Below, piece by piece: positions 33,998 through 42,066 of a DNA stretch of 64,000 nucleotides; position 1 is the stretch's first letter, and every line of letters begins with the position of its first letter. This DNA comes from UBA5499 sp002426275. GTDB lineage: Bacteria > Bacillota > DTU084. The stretch lies in contig CALASN010000164.1 of the NCBI GenBank assembly GCA_937888735.1, forward strand, positions 1 to 64,000. The letters are read 5' to 3'. A program made the position numbers and the translations under genes. The notes under the pieces are model-generated. The model was not told where the DNA came from. It was given only the letters and a program-made list of their open reading frames with translations, and did not search any database.

Positions 33998-36900
33998 TTG
34001 GTGAAGCAAAAGAAAGTTTGTTTTTGGTTTTTGATTATAATAGCAATGTTTGCTTCCGCCGCCTTGGCGGAGAAAATTCAGGGTATCTCCTACACTTATC
34101 CTGACGAGCCAGGCCAAGATTCGGATATTCCACACCAGGATCCTCTCCGGACAAAATTAACAGATGGAAACATCGGCGCAGGCGGCGGCAGCGCAGTTTG
34201 GGGACAGTGGCAGGGGAATAAAGCCATTGTGCGCTTTGATCTGAAACGGAAATACAATCTCTCTGCCATTGAGATTTGGACCCGCGAAGATTCAAAAGAC
34301 CAACATCTCGGACGGGTGGAAATCCTCTCCAGCACAAATGGCAGCGATTATCGCAGGGTCCGTACGCTCAGGAATCCCCGGGAACCGTTAAAGGAAAAAC
34401 CCTTGAAGCCTAATATTTATTCGTTCGGGGCTCAGGACTTGAATGTTGAGGCCAGATACCTAAAACTTACGTTTTATCAGGATAACCTCACTGCCGGCAT
34501 TTATCAGCAGGTGATTGAGGAAGTTTACCTCTGGGGGGAACCGCTTCCTTTCGGTTACGATCAAAAAATGCCGCCGGTTGAGTTTACAGCCAAAGTAAAT
34601 ACTTACTCTTCCGTGCGTTTGGAAATTGGCGATTACCTGCAGCGTAATCCCCGGGCAGCTGATTTGCGCGTTTTCGTTGCGGAAGAAGATTTTCGCGATG
34701 CGGAAGGCAAGGAAGAGTACCGTCAGTGGTGGTATTTGGACGATCGGAAGCAGACTGTAATCGTAAACGGCTTGACGCCCAATCACACGTATTACATAGC
34801 TGCGGCCGGTTTGAGCGCGGATGACAAGCAGCTGCGCTACCTGGAGCCTGCGGCCGTGAGGCTGCCCGGAGTATTGGCTGTGGAGAAGGTAGGCGATGTG
34901 TTCGGAGTCAACGCCTTTCCGTATATAGAAACAGGCTCCTCTCACCAGATGCGAAGCCCTGAGGCGGAGCGGGAAATGTTTCAACTGCAAGTTGAATTGG
35001 CTCAGGAAGCGGGGATCAAATATAACCGCTGGTGGCGTAATTACCCGTCAGGCCTTATCCCTTACGTCAATGCGGGCGTCACTTACCAAGTCTTTCTGCC
35101 CCAAGACGCGAAGTCAGTCAAAGATACTAACGACTATGGTTCCTGGCTCTTTGGCGCTGGCAATGAAACAAATCTCAGCGGCACGCAGCCGACAGACTAT
35201 GTGAAAAGCCTCAAGGAAGGCTATCAGATGATGAAAGCTGTGAGCCCAGAGAATATGCTGGCGGCGCCGGTGATTCATAGCATTCAGGCCGCGGATTGGC
35301 TGCGAGGCTTTTACCAGGCCGGAGGTAAGGACTATTTCGACGTGATGGATATTCACATTTACCAACAATCCGCCTTACCTGTACCCGAAGGGCTGCCGCA
35401 AGGCTCGCCTGAAGGAATGCTGCTGCAAGTGGCGGAGCTGAAGAAAATTATGAAAGAGTACGGCGACCAGGCGAAGCCGCTCATTACCACAGAGACCGGT
35501 TGTCCCACTTATACGGGACGCAGTTGGGCAGTCCGGGGTACCACCCAAGAGCAGCAGGCGAACAATATCGTCAGGATGCATTTGCATCTCATCGCCAGCG
35601 GCTTCCGCAGGATTTTCTGGTATGCGTTTCAAGATGAAGGAACAGATTTGAACAATATGGAGCATAACTTCGGCGTCATTGATTATCACGGCAAGCCAAA
35701 GCTAGCTTATTATGCGTACAAAACCATGCTCCGCCAACTGGGGGAAACGCTCTACCACAGCAGCCTGAAAGGCGCGGAGAATCCCTATTACGGTTATTCG
35801 TTCAAGAAGCTGAATGGCGAGGGATATATCTCTTGCCTGTGGGACGCGGCAGGCAAAAGCGAAGCGATCCTGAAGCTCGCCGCAGAAGAGGGTAAGGTTA
35901 TCGTCTCTGATCTGTTCGGGAGCGGGAGGGAGCTGACAGCCGGCGAGCAACTGACGCTTACGATCTCTGAAAGTCCTATTTACATCCATACCAAAGCGCC
36001 CATTGTTGTCCTGAGCGCCAAGAGGCTGCCGCCGCCGCCTTCTTTGAATGTTTCGGCTTCCTTGCCCGATGATATTATGCTGGCCGGAGAAGACAGCGGC
36101 TTGAGCGTGAGATTCAACAGCACTTTACCTGGGACTGTTTCTGGCAATGTATCTGTTGAAGGCCCGTTCCCAGTAGAACAGCGGAAATTTGCCGTGACAG
36201 ACGAAACGATCTTGGCGCTGCCGCTTGTTTTGCCTAAGAGCGCCGCGCCGGGCCTATACGCGCTCAAAATCAAAGTGGAGCTTCCCAAACAGAAAGTGGG
36301 CGGCATGAATGTGTCGGGGGTACAGGAGCTAAAGCTCAATTTTTGGTTGGCCGCTCCGGCAGACGCTAAACCTGCCGTTTACAAACGGGATTTCACAGGA
36401 GACGGCAGCGAACAGATCCTGCTGACAAACGAAAAGTGGGAAATTTTGCTCGCGCCGGAATTCGGAGGCAGACTTATTTTATTAATTGATAAAGCCTCCA
36501 AAACCAATCAGTTAAATGCGGACTTCGCTGATTTCAGCAAAGCGTGCACAGGCGCAGGTTTGGGACTGTGGGATGCGCTCGGCTCTTTTACCGCAGATTT
36601 ATGGAATGGGAAATACGAATATAACGTTATCGAATCTGAACGGCAAATAGGCATTAACCTGCAGGCAACGGGCAAATCTGGAGTCCGCGTGAATAAACAG
36701 CTTATTTTGCCAAGCTCAGAGGATTATTTCGCTTATAAGGTGAATTTTACTAATCCCACGGGCCGGCAGCTGACGGTGAATTATAGCACCCATCCCGAAT
36801 TTACGCCCGGCGGAACTGCGGACAGCACCAGGGATTCTCTTCAGCTTCCGACGCAGGGAGGAATTAAGAACTTCCCTTACGTTTCCGCGCTGGGAGAGAG

Positions 36901-37156
36901 AGGCTCTTTGGAACTGACTGAAGGATGGTATGCAATTGCGGACTCAAAGCAGAAGGTTATGTTGGGCGCCGTCTTTGAGGGGAACAAAGTTAAGAGCGCT
37001 CGTCAGTGGTGGGGAGATGAGGCTTTCAATCTTGAGCTCACTCTCAAACCGTTCCAGTTGGCCCCGGGTGAAGCATACGAGTTTGATACTTTATATTTCA
37101 TCAAGAGAAGCGATGACTTTCAGACGATCAGAGACGAATGGTTAAAACGTAAGTGA
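33998..37156 (+). CDS. Exported clan GH-A glycosidase with discoidin-like module and mutarotase-like C-terminus (copy 2)
   Basis: 1052 residues; the same architecture as copy 1, with roughly three quarters of residues identical by eye. The acid/base glutamate is kept (Glu390) but its loop reads AGNETNLSG instead of GNEPNFAG. The nucleophile Glu499 lies in TTETGCPTY. The segment before the acid/base (GVTYQVFLPQDAKSVKDTND) also differs from copy 1 (GITFLTGLQADEQYISQSNS), so the substrate pocket has probably changed. The end, IRDEWLKRK, is near identical to copy 1. Co-directional with the solute-binding protein that follows. Confidence 0.8.
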   Translation: MVKQKKVCFWFLIIIAMFASAALAEKIQGISYTYPDEPGQDSDIPHQDPLRTKLTDGNIGAGGGSAVWGQWQGNKAIVRFDLKRKYNLSAIEIWTREDSKDQHLGRVEILSSTNGSDYRRVRTLRNPREPLKEKPLKPNIYSFGAQDLNVEARYLKLTFYQDNLTAGIYQQVIEEVYLWGEPLPFGYDQKMPPVEFTAKVNTYSSVRLEIGDYLQRNPRAADLRVFVAEEDFRDAEGKEEYRQWWYLDDRKQTVIVNGLTPNHTYYIAAAGLSADDKQLRYLEPAAVRLPGVLAVEKVGDVFGVNAFPYIETGSSHQMRSPEAEREMFQLQVELAQEAGIKYNRWWRNYPSGLIPYVNAGVTYQVFLPQDAKSVKDTNDYGSWLFGAGNETNLSGTQPTDYVKSLKEGYQMMKAVSPENMLAAPVIHSIQAADWLRGFYQAGGKDYFDVMDIHIYQQSALPVPEGLPQGSPEGMLLQVAELKKIMKEYGDQAKPLITTETGCPTYTGRSWAVRGTTQEQQANNIVRMHLHLIASGFRRIFWYAFQDEGTDLNNMEHNFGVIDYHGKPKLAYYAYKTMLRQLGETLYHSSLKGAENPYYGYSFKKLNGEGYISCLWDAAGKSEAILKLAAEEGKVIVSDLFGSGRELTAGEQLTLTISESPIYIHTKAPIVVLSAKRLPPPPSLNVSASLPDDIMLAGEDSGLSVRFNSTLPGTVSGNVSVEGPFPVEQRKFAVTDETILALPLVLPKSAAPGLYALKIKVELPKQKVGGMNVSGVQELKLNFWLAAPADAKPAVYKRDFTGDGSEQILLTNEKWEILLAPEFGGRLILLIDKASKTNQLNADFADFSKACTGAGLGLWDALGSFTADLWNGKYEYNVIESERQIGINLQATGKSGVRVNKQLILPSSEDYFAYKVNFTNPTGRQLTVNYSTHPEFTPGGTADSTRDSLQLPTQGGIKNFPYVSALGERGSLELTEGWYAIADSKQKVMLGAVFEGNKVKSARQWWGDEAFNLELTLKPFQLAPGEAYEFDTLYFIKRSDDFQTIRDEWLKRK

Positions 37157-37210
37157 GCGCTGTGGAGGATTTTGATTGGAGAGAGAAAAATAACAACGAG
37201 GTGAGGAAGC

Positions 37211-38575
37211 ATGAAAAAAGTTGTCTGGATAGCGTTGGCGGTGATCGCTGCAGCGGGGATCTATTTTGGCGCCAGAAAACAGGTGGCTGAAGAGGAACCC
37301 AGCAAAGCTGGCAAGAAGGTAGTGGTGGTAATAAATAACGGCCCCAAAGAGACTAACAAAGCGGAGGTCAAAAAACTGAAGGATACCATCGCTCGCTTCA
37401 ATAAGGTTTATCCTGAGATTGAAATCCGCTGGACTGATCGCAGCTATTCCCCGGATAGCTTCGCCACCAGCATGGCCGGAGGCACGGCCGAGGACGTATC
37501 CAGCGTTTTTGCCACGGAAAGCTATATAGCCGATCGCGGTTACGCTCTGGATCTGACGGAACTGATCAATAACTGGGAGTACAAAGAGCAACTGAATCCC
37601 AGGATGCTGCAGCCTTTTACCAAACAAGGCCGTTATTATGGCTTTCCCGAAACAGGCTATATTATGGCGCTGGCGTACAACAAAAGATTGTTTCGCGAAG
37701 CCGGGATTGAAAATCCGCCGCAGACTTGGGAGGAATTTGTTGCAGCAGCCAAAAAGCTCACCGACCGCAAAACCGGCTGCTCCGGCTTCGGAATCATGGG
37801 ACGAAGCAACTTTGCGGGTTGGGGTTTGCTGAATTGGGTCTGGCAAGCAGGAGGCGATTTTGAAAAAGAGCGCAACGGCAAGTGGAAGGCGGTTTTCGCA
37901 GAACCGGAAGCGGTGCGCGCGGTGGACTTCGTGAGGTCTTTGCGCTGGGAGCACGATGTTCTGCAGAGAAACTTGCTGGTTGGCGTGGAAGAGTTGATGC
38001 AGAGCTTCGCCGCAGGCCAGCTGGGCATGATGCTCGTCACCAGCACGACCTATAATATTCCCCTAATGGTCAATCAATATAAAATGAAGCTTGAGGACGT
38101 CGGGCTTGCCATGCTGCCCGCCGGGCCAGCGGGCAGAGCAAATCAGCTGGGCGGCAGCTTTGCCGTGATCAATCCCACCAGCCCGAAAGAAGTCCAGGAA
38201 GCGGCATTTAAATGGATCGCCTGGCGGGCGCTGCAAGGATATGATCCCCGGCAGATTCAGAATCTGGCGGACTTGAATCGTAAACAGGGCTTGGTCACAG
38301 GCACTTCCTCTGTTCCCATCATGGTAGGCGAAATCGCGAAAAAAGCAGACGAGGTAATCGATAAAAATCGCGATGTGTTCGTGGTCTTCGATGATGCGGT
38401 GGAAGCTTCCAAGTATATTCACCTTGAGCCGCCGTTTTTCTGCCAGCAGCTGTACTCAGAGTACCTTGGCCCTGTGATTGAGGCTGTCTTAACTAATAAA
38501 AACGCCGCTCCCAAACAGAGCTTGGCTAAAGCGGCAGCTAATTTTGAAAGCAGATTTTTGGCGCAAGTTAAATGA
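37211..38575 (+). CDS. ABC-type sugar-binding protein (family 1 solute-binding protein)
   Basis: 454 residues with the family 1 solute-binding fold: EVKKLKDTIARFNKVYPEIEI at the start of lobe 1, DVSSVFATESYIADRGYALDL, GRYYGFPETGYIMALAYNK and NPPQTWEEFVAAAKKL. These proteins bind oligosaccharides for ABC import. No lipobox cysteine is visible; the N-terminus (VVWIALAVIAAAGIYFGAR) looks like an uncleaved membrane anchor or signal peptide, so the protein may be membrane-tethered or periplasmic. No permease or ATPase gene occurs in this window, so it must use a transporter encoded elsewhere. Confidence 0.85.
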   Translation: MKKVVWIALAVIAAAGIYFGARKQVAEEEPSKAGKKVVVVINNGPKETNKAEVKKLKDTIARFNKVYPEIEIRWTDRSYSPDSFATSMAGGTAEDVSSVFATESYIADRGYALDLTELINNWEYKEQLNPRMLQPFTKQGRYYGFPETGYIMALAYNKRLFREAGIENPPQTWEEFVAAAKKLTDRKTGCSGFGIMGRSNFAGWGLLNWVWQAGGDFEKERNGKWKAVFAEPEAVRAVDFVRSLRWEHDVLQRNLLVGVEELMQSFAAGQLGMMLVTSTTYNIPLMVNQYKMKLEDVGLAMLPAGPAGRANQLGGSFAVINPTSPKEVQEAAFKWIAWRALQGYDPRQIQNLADLNRKQGLVTGTSSVPIMVGEIAKKADEVIDKNRDVFVVFDDAVEASKYIHLEPPFFCQQLYSEYLGPVIEAVLTNKNAAPKQSLAKAAANFESRFLAQVK

Positions 38576-38633
38576 GATGCGTAGAGGCAGGTTGAGAGCA
38601 GCATAAAGATAAAAAGCAAGGAGAGAATCTTAG

Positions 38634-39611
38634 ATGAATAAGAACATTTTAGTTGGAGACGCGATTCCTAACATGCCGTGGGAAGACAGACCCAAGGATT
38701 CCCAGGAGATTATCTGGCGTTCCCGCAGGAACCCAATTATCCCCAGAGATCTTATTCTCTCGGCCAACAGCATTTTCAACAGCGCGGTTGTGCCTTTCCA
38801 AGGCCGGTTTGCCGGCGTCTTTCGCTGCGATGACAAAGCGCGGGACATGAACCTGCACAAAGGCTTCAGCGAAGACGGCGTCAAGTGGAGGCTGTCCGAA
38901 GAGGCCATCTCCTTCAACTGCGAAGCTCCGGAGATCAAATATACCCACGGCTATGATCCCAGGGCTGTTTTCATTGAAGACCGGTATTATATTACCTGGT
39001 GCAACGTTTACTGCGGCCAGCCCACCGTCGGCGTGGGCTATACTTTCGACTTTGAAGAGTTCCATCAGCTGGAGAACGCCTTTTTGCCGTTTAACCGCAA
39101 CGGGGTCTTGTTCCCCCGCAGGATCAACGGCGCCTACGCGATGCTCAGCCGCCCCAGCGACAGCGGGCATACGCCTTTCGGAGATATTTTTTATAGCCAA
39201 AGCCCGGACATGATCCACTGGGGGCATCACAGATTGGTGATGCGTCCCACAGAAGGCTGGCAGAGCACCAAGATCGGGGCGGGCCCGATTCCAATCGAAA
39301 CCGCCGAAGGTTGGCTTTTGCTCTACCACGGAGTGCTGACCTCCTGCAATGGTTTCGTCTACAGCTTTGGCGTAGCCCTTTTAGATTTGGAAGAACCTTG
39401 GCGGGTGCTGCACAGGTCCAAGCAATACCTGCTTTCACCGCAAGCGCTCTACGAGTGCGTGGGCGACGTGCCGAATGTTGTTTTTCCGTGCGCCGCGCTG
39501 TGCGACGCGGACAGCGGCAGGATCGCGATTTACTATGGCGCTGCGGACACGGTGACAGCGCTGGCTTTCACCACGGCTGATGCGCTTTTAGACTTTGCAA
39601 AGAGCAAATAG
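38634..39611 (+). CDS. GH130 family glycoside phosphorylase (beta-mannoside type)
   Basis: 325 residues, a five-bladed beta-propeller enzyme family without a signal peptide. Visible family features are RNPIIPR near the N-terminus, [22 protein letters not shown], the catalytic-type [17 protein letters not shown] segment and [18 protein letters not shown]130 enzymes phosphorolyse beta-1,4- or beta-1,2-mannosides. A cytosolic location fits breakdown of imported oligosaccharides released by the exported glycosidases. The nearest subgroup is unresolved. A strong SD (AAGGAGAG) precedes the ATG. Confidence 0.85.
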   Translation: MNKNILVGDAIPNMPWEDRPKDSQEIIWRSRRNPIIPRDLILSANSIFNSAVVPFQGRFAGVFRCDDKARDMNLHKGFSEDGVKWRLSEEAISFNCEAPEIKYTHGYDPRAVFIEDRYYITWCNVYCGQPTVGVGYTFDFEEFHQLENAFLPFNRNGVLFPRRINGAYAMLSRPSDSGHTPFGDIFYSQSPDMIHWGHHRLVMRPTEGWQSTKIGAGPIPIETAEGWLLLYHGVLTSCNGFVYSFGVALLDLEEPWRVLHRSKQYLLSPQALYECVGDVPNVVFPCAALCDADSGRIAIYYGAADTVTALAFTTADALLDFAKSK

Positions 39612-39648
39612 CCGAGGGCGCAGAAAGCGCTATTAAAGTGAGATTTGC

Positions 39649-39692
39649 AGAGAGCTTCCGACTAAAAAGCCGCGGAAGCTCTCTTCTTTTTT
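39649..39692 (+). terminator. Terminator of the glycosidase/GH130 transcript
   Basis: AGAGAGCTTCCG (39649-39660) pairs with CGGAAGCTCTCT (39673-39684) and is followed by TCTTTTTT. It overlaps the last codons of the convergent MFS gene. Confidence 0.8.
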
Positions 39693-40855
39693 GCGGTGGA
39701 GCTCCAAAGCCATAAGAGAAAAGTCAGCGTCAAGACAGCTAAAGAGCTGCTCCAAAAGGTAGCGCTCAAGCCCCACCGGTCCGCAGCCGCGCCTGCCAGG
39801 AGAGGCGCCACAAGCCCTCCCAGGTTGATTACCGCCTGCTCGATGCCATAGGCCCGGCCGCGAAACTCCTCGGGCACGTCCCGGGCGATCATGGAGGCGG
39901 CGGAGGGAGTGACTGCTGCCAGGAAAAAGCCGTAGCTGAGATACATCACGGAGAATTTCCCAATTGTGTTCATGAACGCTGAGAACAGCAAAAAAAGCGA
40001 GGAGCCGCAAAGCCCCCAAAAGGCAACCCCGGCGTATGATTTTCGCTCGGCCAGCCTGTTCCAGGGATAAGCGCTGAGCACAAAGGCCAGCCCGGGCAGG
40101 GAGAAGACTACCCCCGCCAGCCACGGCGGGCCCTGGGGACTCAGTTTGGCAAGGTGCAGGGTGAGCAGAGGCTGCACTGCCAAAGAAATTGCGGTGCCCA
40201 AGAACACCAGCCCTAAGGCTAAGAGCAAGACAGGTTGTTTTCCAGCCAGGCAGAGATCTTCCCAGAGGCTGGTTTCTTTGCCGGCCACAGGTTTTTGGCG
40301 CTCTTCCACCAGAAAAATCACCAAGATAGTTGACAGCAGTACGGAAAGGCCGGAGACGCGCATGGCGCCGCGATAACCGAACTGCGCGGCTAATAAGCCT
40401 CCCATGGCCGGGCCGGCGATGGTGCCTGCGGCGTTGGCGGTCTGGACGATGGAGACAAATCTCCCTGCCAAAACCGGAGGGGTGTTGGTTGCCACCAGCG
40501 CGATCGCTCCAGGCACAAAGCCGGTGAGGACTCCATTGAGGAAGCGGGTCACAGCGACCTGCCAGGGTGCCTGACACAGGCTCATGGCAAAATAAATAGC
40601 AGTAAGGCAGAAGCCGGCTCGCACAACCATCGGTTTGCGGCCTTTGCTGTCGCCGATTTTCCCCCAAAACGGCTGCATGATAATGGCGGCGCCATAGTTC
40701 AGCGCAAAGACAAAGCTGGACCACGCGGCCACCTGAGCGCCGACCCCAAGTTCCCGCAAAAACTGGGGCATGAAGGGAATTACTTGGTTCCAACTGCTTG
40801 ACGCCAAAAAGTTGGTCAAAGACAGGACAAACAGATTTTTTTGGTAATAATTCAT
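39662..40855 (-). CDS. MFS transporter
   Basis: 397 residues with about twelve hydrophobic segments. The MFS loop motif between segments 2 and 3 is PFWGKIGDSKGRKPMVV, and a related motif in the second half reads YPWNRLAERKSYAG. The closest general type is the drug/sugar proton antiporter-like group, but transport of a sugar is suggested by its neighbours. It is read together with, and downstream of, the LacI gene at 40905. The long antisense-looking frame at 39633-40793 is only a shadow of this gene. Confidence 0.85.
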   Translation of the reverse strand: MNYYQKNLFVLSLTNFLASSSWNQVIPFMPQFLRELGVGAQVAAWSSFVFALNYGAAIIMQPFWGKIGDSKGRKPMVVRAGFCLTAIYFAMSLCQAPWQVAVTRFLNGVLTGFVPGAIALVATNTPPVLAGRFVSIVQTANAAGTIAGPAMGGLLAAQFGYRGAMRVSGLSVLLSTILVIFLVEERQKPVAGKETSLWEDLCLAGKQPVLLLALGLVFLGTAISLAVQPLLTLHLAKLSPQGPPWLAGVVFSLPGLAFVLSAYPWNRLAERKSYAGVAFWGLCGSSLFLLFSAFMNTIGKFSVMYLSYGFFLAAVTPSAASMIARDVPEEFRGRAYGIEQAVINLGGLVAPLLAGAAADRWGLSATFWSSSLAVLTLTFLLWLWSSTAKKKRASAAF

Positions 40856-40904
40856 TTTTTCACCTTAATTGCTAAATCTCCTTCCAGAGCAAAAGGGGAA
40901 GAGC

Positions 40905-41891
40905 TCAGCCTCCCGAAGATTCTCTGATGATCAATTTGGTGGGAGCGAGAATCTTTAAGGGTTCGGAGTCGCTTTGTAAAAGCGCCAGGAGCCTTTGCGC
41001 GCCGAGGGCGCCGATCAGCCGTTTGGGAACGCAGACTGTGGACAGCGGCGGCTGGCTGTGCGCGGAAAAAGGGCTCTCTCCGAACCCGATGATCGCCAGA
41101 TCCGCGGGGATCCTTTTGCCCATGGCCTGGGCTTGGCGCATGGCGCCTAGAGCCATTATGTCGTCGCCGACGAAAACCGCGCTGAGAGCAGGATTTCGTT
41201 CTAAAAGTTTCGCTATTTGCGAGGCGCCGCCTTCGGTTGTGAAATCTCCCTCTGCGCAGAGCGAAGGCTCAAACGCCAGTCCGCCTTCCGATAAAGCTTG
41301 GCGATACCCGGCCAGTTTTGCCGCGCTGGTATGGGTACGGGACCAACCGTTGACGAACCCTATTTTCCTGTGACCCAGCTCTAAAAGATGCCGGGAGGCC
41401 CAATAGGCGCCTTTCTGATTATCTGCCAACACGCAGTTCAAATCTAAGGTGGGGTGTTCGGTATAAAGGAGGACTAAAGGAAGCTTCTGGCAGACTAGTT
41501 TCTCCACCAGCCGGTCCGAGATGGAGCCGCCGATGACCAGGAGTCTCTCGATGTTGCCCTCTTCCACCATGGGAGGCGCCTGCGCGTTCAGCCCATCGAT
41601 GATGTGGAAGTTCAGCTGGTAATTCTGCTTTGAGACAACCTCCTGAATGGCTGAGATTGCTTCCGCAGTGTAATAGCTGCCGCCCCGTTCTTGGGGAGGG
41701 GCGTAATAGATTACGCCCAGCTGTCCCGAAACCAAACTGCGCTGCTTCTGAAAGTATCCCAGCTCTTTGGCGGCGGCTAAGATTCGTTTCCGGGTAGAGG
41801 CGCTCACTCTCCCTTTTTTGTGCAGCACGTTAGAGACCGTGGTGATGGAAACGCCGGTCGCTTTGCTGATCTCCCGCATTCCTACAGGCAT
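40905..41891 (-). CDS. LacI family transcriptional regulator (second)
   Basis: 328 residues. N-terminal HTH MREISKATGVSITTVSNVL with SASTRKRILAAAKELGY hinge region, then a sensor domain (LGVIYYAPPQERGGSYY, NCVLADNQKGAYWASRHLLE, RKIGFVNGWSRTHTSA). It is divergent from the frameshifted gene at 42067, with the shared upstream region holding an inverted repeat around a sigma-A promoter. It probably controls that operon and perhaps the MFS gene 50 bases downstream of it on the same strand. Confidence 0.88.
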   Translation of the reverse strand: MPVGMREISKATGVSITTVSNVLHKKGRVSASTRKRILAAAKELGYFQKQRSLVSGQLGVIYYAPPQERGGSYYTAEAISAIQEVVSKQNYQLNFHIIDGLNAQAPPMVEEGNIERLLVIGGSISDRLVEKLVCQKLPLVLLYTEHPTLDLNCVLADNQKGAYWASRHLLELGHRKIGFVNGWSRTHTSAAKLAGYRQALSEGGLAFEPSLCAEGDFTTEGGASQIAKLLERNPALSAVFVGDDIMALGAMRQAQAMGKRIPADLAIIGFGESPFSAHSQPPLSTVCVPKRLIGALGAQRLLALLQSDSEPLKILAPTKLIIRESSGG

Positions 41892-41990
41892 TTTTCTCGC
41901 TCCTCAAATAGACTGCTTCCATAATAAACCTTTTCGCCGCTTTTTGTCAACCAGATTTAAGCGAAGGAAACAAGGGGAAGCAGCTTTAAT

Positions 41991-42043
41991 TTTGCTTAAA
42001 TGTGATTGACTATTAAATCATATCGTGCTATATTTAAAGCAAA
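41991..42043 (+). promoter_or_regulatory. Sigma-A promoter flanked by an inverted repeat (candidate LacI operator)
   Basis: TTGACT (42006-42011), 17 bases, TATATT (42029-42034) make a strong vegetative promoter for the gene at 42067. It is flanked by TTTGCTTAAA (41991-42000) and TTTAAAGCAAA (42033-42043), which are inverted relative to one another. An additional TTTAAGC lies at about 41956. AT-rich symmetric sites on both sides of a promoter next to a divergent lacI-type gene suggest repressor binding. Confidence 0.5.
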
Positions 42044-42066
42044 TCGCTGGCAAAGGGAGGATGAAT

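Larger units (their letters stand above)
30721..37156 (+). repeat. Tandem duplication of a 3.2-kb glycosidase gene
   Basis: The units 30721-33892 and 33976-37156 are direct tandem copies. The homology begins about 22 bases before each start codon: GAACGCGATGGGAGG and the SD-start region are identical in both, and it continues through to the C-terminal WLKRR/WLKRK. Long runs of the nucleotide sequence are identical (for example around the CGCGTTTTCGTTGCGGAAG region of each), whereas the middle of the TIM barrel has diverged more. Confidence 0.9.

Noticed and set aside
30721..37156. Possible CRISPR or short tandem repeats
   Set aside because: The repetition is a whole-gene duplication; no short repeat-spacer pattern exists anywhere in the window.
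39633..40793. Long minus-strand frame of 386 codons overlapping the MFS gene
   Set aside because: Alternative frame of the same region; the MFS frame has membrane segments and MFS motifs, this one does not.
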